Virus record (IMG/VR): IMGVR_UViG_3300040810_000410
Location: 1-63,081 of that record
Strand: one strand, 5' to 3'
Length of the DNA stretch: 63,081 nt
Origin: a virus
Shown here piece after piece: positions 51,100 through 59,858 of the stretch. The translations under genes were made by a program, and so were the position numbers. The notes below the pieces were generated by a model. That model searched no databases, had not been told where the DNA came from, and saw only the letters and a list, made by a program, of their open reading frames with translations. Every line of letters starts with the position of its first letter. Within the stretch, counting starts at the first letter, position 1.

Positions 51100-52158
51100 T
51101 TAAGATTCGTCTGTAACGAACTGGATGTACCAATCGTTTACATCGCTAATCGTGACGTACTTCTCCCACTCACCATCGTGACCACGACGAGCAAAGACTA
51201 AGTTGTCATGCTTTTCTTGGTACTCAAGGAAGTAGAACTCACCTCGGTAGCACTTATTGTTAGACTTACGTTCAAGGATGTAAGGCTTGTCACGATCTAC
51301 AGGGAAGTCCTTAGCTGTTGCTATGAACGTATGTAAACCAAACCCTTCTTTATGCCATACTCGTACATCAAAGTGATTACCAATCTGTGGTACGTACTTA
51401 GGTTCTTCAAAGGTAACAGTATTCTTCTTACCTGTTGCTACGAAACCAGCGTCCACTAGTTTCTTGTCGTTACGTTTAACTTCCTCAAGAATCTCGTAGC
51501 GACACGCTCGACCTTTCTCATTGTTGTAATCGCTAGGGATAGCTACTACATCACGAGGGTTAATCTTAAGTACTACCATACGACCACCACGACCAAAGCC
51601 CTTAGCATAGTTATGAGCAGCAAAGTGAAGACCAGCGCTACATGTACGGTCTTTATCTTCATCCACAGCATTACGTGGCATCTCAACGACAGCACCAACA
51701 GAGTTATCCATCGTTCCTGTATGGTGGTCAGTGAAGTCCTGACGTACACTCTTGTATGCTAAGAAGTGACCGTCCTCTGTGATAGGTAACTTAGAAGCCT
51801 CAAGGAAATCATACAGTTCATCAACTGCACGCTTACTTGGGTTCTCCATTAGGTTCTCAAGGAACGCTAACAACGGTTTAGCATCGAAGCCTTCTTTAGC
51901 CATCGTAATGATACGACGAGACAGAGAAGACTTCACTAGTTGACCATCATAGTAAACTTCACTATCTTTTAGTTCAGCCTTAGAGCCATCTAAAGCTTGT
52001 GTTATTACTGTCTTCAAATCAATAATACGAGTGGCTTCTTCCAATTTACCAGCTTTAGTTAACTCAACGATCTGTTGGAACGCTGGATGACTATTGTGTG
52101 CTGTATGAAACTTACCTCCTGATTGAAATGAGATAGTTGTACCTGTGTAAATAAACAT
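51100..52158 (-). CDS. rIIB-like protein
   Basis: A 352-residue homologue of T4 rIIB. The diagnostic part is TEDGHFLAYKSVRQDFTDHH, then TGTMDNSVGAVVEMPRNAVD and CSAGLHFAAHNYAKGF (about residues 125-190). rII proteins protect against exclusion by lambda Rex in T4 and are widespread, with no clear biochemical role. It lies directly downstream of rIIA, as in T4. Confidence 0.82.
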   Translation of the reverse strand: MFIYTGTTISFQSGGKFHTAHNSHPAFQQIVELTKAGKLEEATRIIDLKTVITQALDGSKAELKDSEVYYDGQLVKSSLSRRIITMAKEGFDAKPLLAFLENLMENPSKRAVDELYDFLEASKLPITEDGHFLAYKSVRQDFTDHHTGTMDNSVGAVVEMPRNAVDEDKDRTCSAGLHFAAHNYAKGFGRGGRMVVLKINPRDVVAIPSDYNNEKGRACRYEILEEVKRNDKKLVDAGFVATGKKNTVTFEEPKYVPQIGNHFDVRVWHKEGFGLHTFIATAKDFPVDRDKPYILERKSNNKCYRGEFYFLEYQEKHDNLVFARRGHDGEWEKYVTISDVNDWYIQFVTDES

Positions 52159-52167
52159 ATAGTTCTC

Positions 52168-54225
52168 CTAATGATTTTCTGTGATTAATTTAACAAATGT
52201 GTCTATGTTCTCTTGGTTACTTTGTTTATTCCAAGAGGACGTAATCTGACGTACTAGCCTATGTATCGGCTCGTATTTTTCCTTCAGCTTCTTAACCTTC
52301 GGGTTCAACGTTGGTGTATACTCAAGAGCTTTCTTCATGATGATCCTGTGTAACCTATCGGTGTCCAAATCATCATGGAGCGTAGTCTGCTTAAGAATGT
52401 AAGAAGCATAACGAACGTACGCAGCGATACTCTTGTCCCGTAGAACAGGGAGAATCGAGCGTTCTAACTTGTTGACTCGGTGCATACTAGAGAGTAACTG
52501 TCTACGATTCCTCTGTTCCTTATGTATTTTTATGATGTCTGGTATGAAGGATTTCAAGACATCATCTGTAAGTATCTCCATGCCTTTACCCAACTTAGCG
52601 ATAGTCTTAGCACGAATAAAGTACAGAGGTTTATCGAGGAAGTGCATTAAGCCTGATCTAAGCAGTACTCTTATTTGTAGGTCAGTCTTTATCTGCGCAC
52701 CATGTATCTCTAAGTAATAACCGTCCGTAGGGATATCAGTCTGCTCCTCCATGTGATAACGGAGAGTACCCTCCTCAGGTATATTGTTGCTATCTTTAAC
52801 ACGAAACACCTGATTAGGTTCAGACCTATTTTTATCTTTAGGAGTCGGAGGTGCTTTAGGTTTAGGCACAGGTTTACCCAAGATACTAGAAAGTAGGGCT
52901 GGTTTTACATTGAGTTCTTCTTCGCAGTCCTTAATAGCCTGTGACACCCTATCATCATAAGTTGCTTTAGGTGCCGGTGGGACATGAACAATTACCACCT
53001 TACTTAGATCGTGTGCTGAGTGATTCTCGTTAATAAATTGAGAGAAACCTATGCCTAAATCCATCACGTAGAACTTAAGAGTACCATCAATGACACCACG
53101 CATCTGCGCTCCAGTTGATCTATAGACATTAGCGTAACGTCTCTGGACAGTCCTTAAAGGTAATCCAGCTACGCTTCTGATGTAACCATTGCGCCATACA
53201 TTCCAAGGAACTTTTTCCTTATTCCACGTAAGCACTGTGTAATCATTAATCAAGCTACCATTGGCATCATAAATAACCTTACGTGCCTCGAAGCTTGTAG
53301 TACACTTGTCTAATTGATTCTGCAAACCTTGTACGTATTCCCTACGTATGCGGTGTAGCACTTCAGTGATGTACTTCTTAGTTCTCGGAGTCATCTCCAA
53401 GTGTTCCCTTGATGGAGGGATATCTACACTCCCAATCGGTACTTTAATGGTTAATCCTTTGTTGAATATAGAACGTAAAGAATAATCAAACTCACCTGAG
53501 TCTAACTTGTACGCCACGTTGCCCATCACAACGAAATTCTTGGATCTCCAATCGTCGTTAGTAGTGTAGAAGTAATCCTGTGTCTCCCAACCATCAGGTA
53601 GTTTCTTGAAGGTAACAGTACCCTCACCACCAGTGATCTTAGGTTTCACAGGGAAGTAGCGCAACTGAATTGGAACCTGTTTAGTGAACTCTGGTACATC
53701 ACCCTCGTCAAACGAGAAGGATACACGTAAGCCACTAGACTCCTTTGATTCCTCTTCAGCTACTTTAGTAACCTGCGGTTCCCCTTTGTCCTTGAAACAC
53801 AACCACGTGGTCTTAATCCCTCCGTGGAAATTCTCGACCATGAAGGTATCAGTCATTGTGAATGGGGTCTTACTGCCCAAACCAAAGCCACCTATGAGGT
53901 CATTAGTTTCTTCCTTGGTACTCGCACCAACATTCGTGTAGATGTGCTCAAACTTATCGTGGGGAATCCCTGTCCCGTAGTCACGAATAGCAAAAGTCTT
54001 GTCTAACCACGAAGGCAGATGTAAGTCAAAGGGCGTGTCAGCCTTCCCTGCTTCTACGTGAGCATCCCATGCATTCGCAGATAGCTCCCTGATGACAGCC
54101 GCTGGTTTATTTGTGTACATCTTACTGATCAAGATATCGTACATCTTAGCATTCATTTCGAATCCAAAGGCGTTCGCTTCTACTCCCTGTACTTGAGCAG
54201 ATTGATGTATATTCTGTATTTCCAT
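52168..54225 (-). CDS. rIIA-like GHKL ATPase
   Basis: A 685-residue protein with a GHKL ATP-binding domain at the N-terminus: RELSANAWDAHVEAG (motif I), AIRDYGTGIPHDKFEHIY (motif II) and GGFGLGSKTPF (motif III), within about residues 43-120. The remainder is a beta/alpha transducer and helical C-terminus without recognised motif. Matches T4 rIIA in size and fold class. Paired with rIIB nine bases downstream. Confidence 0.85.
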   Translation of the reverse strand: MEIQNIHQSAQVQGVEANAFGFEMNAKMYDILISKMYTNKPAAVIRELSANAWDAHVEAGKADTPFDLHLPSWLDKTFAIRDYGTGIPHDKFEHIYTNVGASTKEETNDLIGGFGLGSKTPFTMTDTFMVENFHGGIKTTWLCFKDKGEPQVTKVAEEESKESSGLRVSFSFDEGDVPEFTKQVPIQLRYFPVKPKITGGEGTVTFKKLPDGWETQDYFYTTNDDWRSKNFVVMGNVAYKLDSGEFDYSLRSIFNKGLTIKVPIGSVDIPPSREHLEMTPRTKKYITEVLHRIRREYVQGLQNQLDKCTTSFEARKVIYDANGSLINDYTVLTWNKEKVPWNVWRNGYIRSVAGLPLRTVQRRYANVYRSTGAQMRGVIDGTLKFYVMDLGIGFSQFINENHSAHDLSKVVIVHVPPAPKATYDDRVSQAIKDCEEELNVKPALLSSILGKPVPKPKAPPTPKDKNRSEPNQVFRVKDSNNIPEEGTLRYHMEEQTDIPTDGYYLEIHGAQIKTDLQIRVLLRSGLMHFLDKPLYFIRAKTIAKLGKGMEILTDDVLKSFIPDIIKIHKEQRNRRQLLSSMHRVNKLERSILPVLRDKSIAAYVRYASYILKQTTLHDDLDTDRLHRIIMKKALEYTPTLNPKVKKLKEKYEPIHRLVRQITSSWNKQSNQENIDTFVKLITENH

Positions 54226-54240
54226 TTGTTATCCTCTTGT

Positions 54241-54501
54241 TTACCAGTTGTCCGCAGTTATCTCCTCACTAGAGTCAACTACAGTTGAAATTGTTAAGAT
54301 CTCTACCTTACGTACATTAGTATTTCGGGCAGCCATACTCGCAGCATATTCCTTAGTGTTACGCTGGCAGATACTAAGGGTCTTGTAACCATTAGAACCT
54401 GCTCGTGATGAACGTTCTACTAAAAATGTTACTTCCTCACCGCTAACAGGGCATTCACACGTAATTCTACCTACGTAGCCATCTTTGCTAAGTACTTCCA
54501 T
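54241..54501 (-). CDS. Hypothetical protein, 86 aa
   Basis: Small protein with three cysteines (ITCECPVSGEEVTF; LSICQRN) that could bind metal. GAGGAAATT precedes the ATG. Its start overlaps the 3' end of the HNH gene by 31 bases. Not recognised. Confidence 0.65.
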   Translation of the reverse strand: MEVLSKDGYVGRITCECPVSGEEVTFLVERSSRAGSNGYKTLSICQRNTKEYAASMAARNTNVRKVEILTISTVVDSSEEITADNW

Positions 54502-55007
54502 AATTTCCTCGCTTTACTTACGAACCCACCTGAATACTTACGGATCTTCTCCATGTGAAGGTACCAATCCACAGTATTCCAGTCGCTCTTCATTTGATTA
54601 CACTTACGACAACATGGTTCTACATTGTCTGCTTGATATGGTTTTGCTGAGTCGATTCTGTCGAGTCCTATGGTTTCAATAGTGTCACCACAATGTACGC
54701 AAGGCTTCTGCCAGTGCTTCATGAACTCATCTCTCGTCAATTTAAACTCGTAGCCACGCTCACTAGCACTTCTCTTGTACTTAGCGTAACGTGCTTCTGG
54801 TTTCCTAGCATACTTACGTTGAGCTGCAAGGTATGAATCACCATGAGTTTTCCTGTGTTCCCTTTGACACCCACGACAACGAGAGCGTTTACCATCTTTC
54901 TTTGACTTATCGTTGGTGAAATGGGAACGGAGTAACACTTGATTACATGCGGAACAACACTTGTGTGTCTTGGGATCATGAGGTATCTCCACATTTGACT
55001 TAGGCAT
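54471..55007 (-). CDS. HNH endonuclease
   Basis: A 178-residue nuclease. N-terminal zinc ribbon (CCSACNQVLLRSHF; CRGCQREH), a basic linker, then the HNH core PCVHCGDTIETIGLDRIDSA and QADNVEPCCRKCNQMKSDW. Likely a free-standing homing endonuclease. I start at the ATG at 55007 with GGGAG upstream, not the GTG before it. Overlaps both neighbouring genes, so it seems fixed in the operon. Confidence 0.85.
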   Translation of the reverse strand: MPKSNVEIPHDPKTHKCCSACNQVLLRSHFTNDKSKKDGKRSRCRGCQREHRKTHGDSYLAAQRKYARKPEARYAKYKRSASERGYEFKLTRDEFMKHWQKPCVHCGDTIETIGLDRIDSAKPYQADNVEPCCRKCNQMKSDWNTVDWYLHMEKIRKYSGGFVSKARKLWKYLAKMAT

Positions 55008-55272
55008 CACAGTCTCCCATGATTATCGCAGCATCCCTGTAGATACTTACACCATTGTCAAATATCACACGATCCGCAGTTATCTTATCGACTCCCCATT
55101 CCAAGTCAGGTCTACTCTTTGGAAAACCTATGCAAGTCTCAGGGTAATAACTAGGTTGTGCTAGTTCTACCTTTGGAGTAAACACAAGACTGTGCGCTGA
55201 GTTACCTATGAACACAGCCAACGCTATAATAAAGAGGAAACCTAGTACTTGGTTCTTATATAGTCTATCCAT
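55000..55272 (-). CDS. Membrane-anchored small protein, 90 aa
   Basis: Start MDRLYKNQVLGFLFIIALAV (55272). The N-terminus is an uncleaved signal anchor (VLGFLFIIALAVFIGNSA, about residues 9-26), followed by a periplasmic-type domain with two Cys (PETCIGFPKSRP; MGDCDA) that may form a disulfide. Overlaps the macrodomain gene by eight bases. Role unknown; envelope location predicted. Confidence 0.65.
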   Translation of the reverse strand: MDRLYKNQVLGFLFIIALAVFIGNSAHSLVFTPKVELAQPSYYPETCIGFPKSRPDLEWGVDKITADRVIFDNGVSIYRDAAIIMGDCDA

Positions 55273-55741
55273 AGACCACCACCTTAACGTTGACATCAGG
55301 AAGGTGCTTAACCATCTGTGTCATTACGTAACCCCAATCACCACCACCGATACCACAGCCAATCATTGGAAACCAAATAGTTTCACCAACGTACTGTTCG
55401 TTAATCAACTTCAGTGCCGCAGGGAATATGCTTGGTATAAAGTCAGCACCTGTTTGATACTGAGTATAAATGTTTAAGCATTCAAATGAATCGATAGGTT
55501 TCAATGCACCATTAATGCGAGCCTGAGTTACCTGTGCTGTACTAAAGTCACCTAGCTTCTTCACTGCACCCTTTGGTGACCAGCGTTGGTCTGCTAGTGG
55601 AATCTGAGGAAACTTACTAGCTAACGCACCAGCTATCCCTGAACCCATAGTATGGAAACAGTTACAACCATGAGCTATTATCTTAGCTTCACCGCTTAAT
55701 GCTAAGGCAATCAAGTCACCTTTAATTATTTCAAAAGACAT
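55265..55741 (-). CDS. Macrodomain protein (ADP-ribose binding)
   Basis: A 158-residue single macrodomain. Ligand-binding segments: IKGDLIALA (residues 5-13), IIAHGCNCFHTMGSGIAGAL (about 21-40) with the Gly-rich loop, and the phosphate loop PMIGCGIGGGDWG. Family enzymes bind ADP-ribose and may remove it from proteins or nucleic acids, or dephosphorylate ADP-ribose-1''-phosphate. In this genome it could act with the NAD+ pathway or counter ADP-ribosylating defences (inference). Confidence 0.88.
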   Translation of the reverse strand: MSFEIIKGDLIALALSGEAKIIAHGCNCFHTMGSGIAGALASKFPQIPLADQRWSPKGAVKKLGDFSTAQVTQARINGALKPIDSFECLNIYTQYQTGADFIPSIFPAALKLINEQYVGETIWFPMIGCGIGGGDWGYVMTQMVKHLPDVNVKVVVYG

Positions 55742-55780
55742 AATGTTCTCCTATTGTTTTTCCGCTTGTAATATTAGGAT

Positions 55781-55801
55781 AGGACACCACACGGATGCCC
55801 T
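55781..55801 (-). other. Hairpin of the AGGGCA / TGTCCT family
   Basis: On the minus strand AGGGCATCC / GGTGTCCT with one bulged base. Located between the stop of the 132-aa gene and the start of the macrodomain gene, the same arrangement as at 51070. Confidence 0.5.
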
Positions 55802-55811
55802 AGGTCTAATG

Positions 55812-56210
55812 CTACAATGAAGCGATACGAGCCTTAATCTCTGCTTCAGACAAAGCTAATCGACCTTCTTTCTGCTTAGTCGCTAGTAACTCTAGAAGCT
55901 CAGCTTTCTCAGCAGCTTTAGCAGCAGCCTCAAGTTTAAGAGAGTTCTCCGCTTGTTTAGCCGCAATGATGTACTTAAGAATTTCTAAGCGAGTTTCTGC
56001 TGCTGTATTCTTACGTACTGTAGTCTCAACGAATGATACTGTTGGTGTAGCTTCGTTATCGTTGAAAGCAGCCACAGCTAACTCATCTAGGTTTACCTTA
56101 CCTGTCTTAGAGGTCAATGGTAAATCCCATAGTTGTTCCACTGTTAACTGACCCTTTGATGAAGGGAATCGTAGCTTCTCTCGTGAAGCCTTAATGAATA
56201 ATTGTTCCAT
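55812..56210 (-). CDS. Hypothetical coiled-coil protein, 132 aa
   Basis: Residues 1-40 look like a small folded domain (LRFPSSKGQLTVEQLWDLPL), and the C-terminal half is a long Ala/Glu/Lys helix (KLEAAAKAAEKAELLELLAT). I have seen similar architectures among phage hypothetical proteins beside AAA genes, with no function known. TAGGAGAA precedes the ATG. Same operon as the large DUF2135-like gene. Confidence 0.7.
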   Translation of the reverse strand: MEQLFIKASREKLRFPSSKGQLTVEQLWDLPLTSKTGKVNLDELAVAAFNDNEATPTVSFVETTVRKNTAAETRLEILKYIIAAKQAENSLKLEAAAKAAEKAELLELLATKQKEGRLALSEAEIKARIASL

Positions 56211-56219
56211 GTTGTTCTC

Positions 56220-56336
56220 CTATAAAATAAAGAATCCAAAGATACCCATAGTAATACCTAAGGCTGTCCAACCAAGTACCCAGCTGGCTGAAACTGAGGG
56301 ATACTGAGGAATCTCAGCACCCTTGAAAGGTTTCAT
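56220..56336 (-). CDS. Very small membrane protein, 38 aa
   Basis: Reads MKPFKGAEIPQYPSVSASWV followed by one hydrophobic span LGWTALGITMGIFGFFIL ending at the C-terminus. The ribosome site is weak (GGG ten bases upstream). Fits exactly between two genes of the operon, which argues that it is real. Function unknown. Confidence 0.5.
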   Translation of the reverse strand: MKPFKGAEIPQYPSVSASWVLGWTALGITMGIFGFFIL

Positions 56337-56347
56337 CTGGCGACCCA

Positions 56348-58372
56348 CTAGAAGCTCACCTGATATAAGCGACCATCAACCTTAAGGTACACATTGTTTC
56401 TCACTGTTTCAGAGAAGCCAATACCATTAAGCTGTCCTTCAATAGGCTGAGCTTTCATACGATTACCTAAGACCTCAAATACCTTACGGTTCTCGTGTAA
56501 CTCTGCTGAAAGGAATTCATTGTAGAATCCACGTACTGCATCAGGATTAACAAAGTTATCCAAGATAAAGAATGTATGCTTGTTACCTGTGCTGTTACCA
56601 TCCCAATGGTTAGGACTATGCATTACAGTCTGAACACGATGGAACTTCTGAGTAGATAGACCCCATGTATTACGAGAGCTATCAGTACGATCCATGCTGT
56701 CAGCAGAGAATTCCACTTGGTTGTTACGGTCAACCTTGAAGCGGCATATTTGCTTAGTTCTAGCATTACCTAAGGCACCACGATGGAAGAACGAGAAGAT
56801 CTTACCGTCGATCTCAATCTCCACAGTGAAGCCTTCAGTTGATTGACCACGTCTGCTGTATTGGTTAACCTTAACAGTAATCCATTGGTTCCTAGGGATA
56901 TCTCTGTCTTCATGGTAACAAATGTTCTCCACTGGATCCTTATCGTTCATACGCTCACTGTTCATGTCAACATCAAGCATAGGTAAACCACGCTTACTTC
57001 TACGGCTACCAAAGAAGATATGACCATTCTGAGGACAGTTAATATGAAGATCTAAGTCGTCACTGTTATCCCAAGCAAGAGAGATACGCATAGCACCATC
57101 GATCTTACCACCAGCTTTCTTAACTTTCTCTGCGATACCATCGGTTACATCACCTTTGTATGTCCAGCTAAAGTTATTATCCCACTTGAAAATACTAGGT
57201 GCATCAGCATCCACTGGTGCTACTAAAGTCATAGCGTTAGTATCAGCTAAGCGGTTCTCAAGTAGAAGTTCCACTGCCTTAGCACTAGGTAATACCTTAG
57301 TCATGAAGTCATTGATACCGATAGCTGTAGCCTTAGTCAAGTCAACGTTGGTATCCTTAGCGGCATCCTTAAGATCACCAAAGATACCACCCATTGCAGC
57401 CTCTGCACCAGCATCAGCCCACAGTACGTTGTTCACTGTGATATCTGTGATTAACGCTGGACGTCTAGGAAGAGACTCTTCGATACCAAGTTCCTTCACC
57501 TTATTCTCAGCAGCCTCAATCATACCTTTGGTAATTACCTTGCTACTACGCTTGTAGTTATGTGGTGCTACCTTAGCTTCGAATGAGTTGACTGCTTGCT
57601 CTAAGTCCATGCCTGAACTAATGTCCTTAACTAGAGTACCAATCACAGTACTACGTAGGGTCGCCAGAGAGCCAAGCTGACGAGACTTAGTCCATAACCA
57701 AAGTGATGCATCATCCATTGAATTATACTCTGTTAGAACGTCTCTCATTAGCTCTAAGGTAGACTTGTGTTCTGTTCCACGATACAGATTGTTATCATTA
57801 ACTAAGTCAAGCACAGTATTCACTGCATCTAATGTTAGTTGTTCACAAGATAACTTCAGGGATGCATAGTGATTTCCTGCTCTACCAACGATATGTCGTC
57901 TACGGTCACCATTAGTTTCCACATGTAACGCTGGGTTCAGTTCAAGGTAGAAGTGTTCCCAAACATGGGTATTACCATCATCCATTATCTCAACATTTGA
58001 ATCCGTACCTACCTTCTCCGTGTCTGACAGGAAGATACTACGGATACCAGCATTTTTAACTAAAGCACTCATGGTAGCCGCTAGATCATCATAGTAAGTA
58101 CCTGTGTTGATCTCATCCCAAATAGATACCAATTGACCATCCTTGATAGCTACGATGTTACCTACCTTACGAATGAAAGCCTTACAACATTGACAGTCAT
58201 GCTCCCCTCGTTCTCTATAGATTTCATTGTGACCTAAAGCAGTAAGCTTCATAATGTAGACGTCCCATAGTTCATCCTTCGTTGCATTACTAGCAAACAA
58301 AGGTAACGTCTTGATAGCTTCATAAGCTTGCTGTACTGCTGCTTTTAATACTGTGAATTGTACTGTGCTCAT
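56348..58372 (-). CDS. Large phage protein with DUF2135-like domain, partner of the P-loop ATPase
   Basis: A 674-residue protein. The first part contains HDCQCCKAFIRKVGNIVAI (about residues 57-75), a possible metal site. A region near residues 432-470 reads WDNSDDLDLHINCPQNGHIF then DVDMN, resembling DUF2135 (YfaP-type) beta domains. The end is beta-rich. It lies ten bases downstream of the ATPase gene, so the two are probably co-expressed partners, as in other phages with this pair. No enzymatic activity predicted. Confidence 0.65.
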   Translation of the reverse strand: MSTVQFTVLKAAVQQAYEAIKTLPLFASNATKDELWDVYIMKLTALGHNEIYRERGEHDCQCCKAFIRKVGNIVAIKDGQLVSIWDEINTGTYYDDLAATMSALVKNAGIRSIFLSDTEKVGTDSNVEIMDDGNTHVWEHFYLELNPALHVETNGDRRRHIVGRAGNHYASLKLSCEQLTLDAVNTVLDLVNDNNLYRGTEHKSTLELMRDVLTEYNSMDDASLWLWTKSRQLGSLATLRSTVIGTLVKDISSGMDLEQAVNSFEAKVAPHNYKRSSKVITKGMIEAAENKVKELGIEESLPRRPALITDITVNNVLWADAGAEAAMGGIFGDLKDAAKDTNVDLTKATAIGINDFMTKVLPSAKAVELLLENRLADTNAMTLVAPVDADAPSIFKWDNNFSWTYKGDVTDGIAEKVKKAGGKIDGAMRISLAWDNSDDLDLHINCPQNGHIFFGSRRSKRGLPMLDVDMNSERMNDKDPVENICYHEDRDIPRNQWITVKVNQYSRRGQSTEGFTVEIEIDGKIFSFFHRGALGNARTKQICRFKVDRNNQVEFSADSMDRTDSSRNTWGLSTQKFHRVQTVMHSPNHWDGNSTGNKHTFFILDNFVNPDAVRGFYNEFLSAELHENRKVFEVLGNRMKAQPIEGQLNGIGFSETVRNNVYLKVDGRLYQVSF

Positions 58373-58382
58373 TGGTTTCCCC

Positions 58383-59627
58383 TTATAAAGTGCTGTTCCA
58401 TTTAGTTGTCTGATTAGTAACAGAAGTTTCTACAATTTCGATTACTACTTGAACATCATCTGAATTCTTGTAAGCATGTTTGTTACCACGGATAGCTATT
58501 AAGTCATTATTGTTAAACATTAGGGTTCTCGTAACGTACGGTGCATCCTTATCTTCTAGCGCCTTATAAGCTGTCCATGACATGTGTTCTTCAGCACCAT
58601 CCTCGTAAAACGCATCTTCATCTTCATCTTTATACTCTTTACCTATTAATGGGTTAGGGTACTTAACTGTGATACTCACGATATTATTTATCATTGAACC
58701 TAACTCGTTAACTAATTGGTAGGGTTTTCCACCATCCTCAGTATTCGGGATGAGCTGATCTACTCGTACCATGGTCTTAACTTCAGGACGTAATGTAGGT
58801 ACGTTAAGGATTGCAGTGATTTCTTCAAGAGACTCATCTGGATACTCTGCCCATTCTTTGATAATCTCATTCATCACATCGAAGCTTACACCGTAACGCT
58901 TAGAGTAAACAATACAAGAAGCCTCTTGATCTTCTGTTAAACCATGAGCCTTACATAACTGTTGTACTACTTGTTGCTCAACACCATCGTAGATGTACAT
59001 GTATCTCATACGGCCTGGGCGGTCTGTAAGGAAATCACTTAGCATGTAGTGAGAGTTATCAATTAGTACGATCAAGCGTTTACGATTGTTTGTACCTTGG
59101 AAGAAGTTAAGCATTTCATCTTGACGATCAGCAGCAATTGCAAGACGATTATGTCTTGAGTCACCTTCATCATCAGAACCTTTTAGTTTACTGATGTGCT
59201 TAAGGAATTCATCAAAGATGATAGTACATTCTTGAATACTGTTAAGGAACTCAAGGTACTTAGGATCTGTACAGAATGAATCAGATACATCGATCACTGG
59301 TTTACCTTGGGCAATAGTTTGGTGGGCTAGTACAGCAGACAATAGAGATTTACCTGCACCTTTCTTACCGAATAGACCTACACCTAAAGCCTGAGGACTA
59401 TTAGAGTAAGCTTTCATGATACGTTCTGAACGTGCTTCAGCAGAACCGAAGATCGTCGCTGGTAATTCCACTTGGTCTGTCTCTTTCTCTAAGTAGAAAC
59501 CGATCATTGGATTAAAGGCTACCTTGTAGTAACCAGCAGGTACTGTATCAACTACTGAGCCTTCTTGGTGAATGAATGGGAATACATTAGCACCAGAGAT
59601 ACGGTATTTAGTTGAAGTGTTAGACAT
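58383..59627 (-). CDS. P-loop (AAA-type) ATPase
   Basis: I start at MSNTSTKYRISGANVFPFIH (59627), preceded by GAGGAAAA; a longer ORF runs back into the tRNA-like element. The 414-residue protein has a small N-terminal beta domain, Walker A FGKKGAGKSLL (about residues 85-95), Walker B TIIFDEFLKH, and a likely sensor segment RKRLIVLIDNSH, then DRPGRMRYMYIYDG. An acidic C-terminal part contains a DEDEDAFYEDGAEEH stretch. Probably a remodelling ATPase acting with the 674-residue protein downstream. The unusual tRNA-like element occupies its leader. Confidence 0.8.
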   Translation of the reverse strand: MSNTSTKYRISGANVFPFIHQEGSVVDTVPAGYYKVAFNPMIGFYLEKETDQVELPATIFGSAEARSERIMKAYSNSPQALGVGLFGKKGAGKSLLSAVLAHQTIAQGKPVIDVSDSFCTDPKYLEFLNSIQECTIIFDEFLKHISKLKGSDDEGDSRHNRLAIAADRQDEMLNFFQGTNNRKRLIVLIDNSHYMLSDFLTDRPGRMRYMYIYDGVEQQVVQQLCKAHGLTEDQEASCIVYSKRYGVSFDVMNEIIKEWAEYPDESLEEITAILNVPTLRPEVKTMVRVDQLIPNTEDGGKPYQLVNELGSMINNIVSITVKYPNPLIGKEYKDEDEDAFYEDGAEEHMSWTAYKALEDKDAPYVTRTLMFNNNDLIAIRGNKHAYKNSDDVQVVIEIVETSVTNQTTKWNSTL

Positions 59628-59666
59628 ATTGTTTTCCTCTTGTTTACGTTTGTTTAAATAAATTGA

Positions 59667-59792
59667 TCGTCGGGGCTGGATTGTAACCAGCGTCCTCCCC
59701 AATGTTTAATGGTTAGCCCCGAGGGAATCGAACCGCTCGTCACAACCATTGGGCTAAAGGTGGGGCGCTCTGTCATGCTGAGCTACCCGACG
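59667..59792 (-). tRNA. tRNA-like cloverleaf interrupted by a second tRNA-like minihelix
   Basis: Minus-strand fold: acceptor CGTCGGG/CCCGACG, T8-A9, D stem GCTC/GAGC, anticodon stem CCCCA/TGGGG, variable AGGAC and T stem GCTGG/CCAGC. All 21 pairs are Watson-Crick, and size without the insert is 74 nt. The anticodon loop is 59 nt (59702-59760) where 7 are expected, with no U33, so no anticodon can be named. The D loop (AGCATGACA) lacks GG and the T loop is TTACAAT, both atypical. The insert (59710-59756) pairs TAGCCC with GGGCTA, holds a T arm with canonical TTCGATT loop and one bulged C, and encodes A-CCA. The outer element lacks an encoded CCA. It may be regulatory, a processing substrate or a decayed nested tRNA. 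Confidence 0.7.
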
Positions 59793-59811
59793 TTAATCTT
59801 TCTGCTTAAGA

Positions 59812-59835
59812 TAGGGCACCATCAGAGATACCCTA
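59812..59835 (-). other. Hairpin of the TAGGG / CCCTA family
   Basis: On the minus strand TAGGGTATC then GATGGTGCCCTA with two unpaired G. It follows the stop of the gene at 59859 and precedes the tRNA-like element, matching the placement of the hairpins at 51070 and 55781. Confidence 0.45.
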
Positions 59836-59858
59836 GATTTAAAAAGAAAGGAAGTTAA

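Noticed and set aside
59667-59792. Calling a simple tRNA-His from the TTGTGAC in the insert
   Set aside because: GTG lies only eight bases before the T loop, leaving no room for an anticodon stem and variable loop; the intact stems belong to the outer cloverleaf instead.
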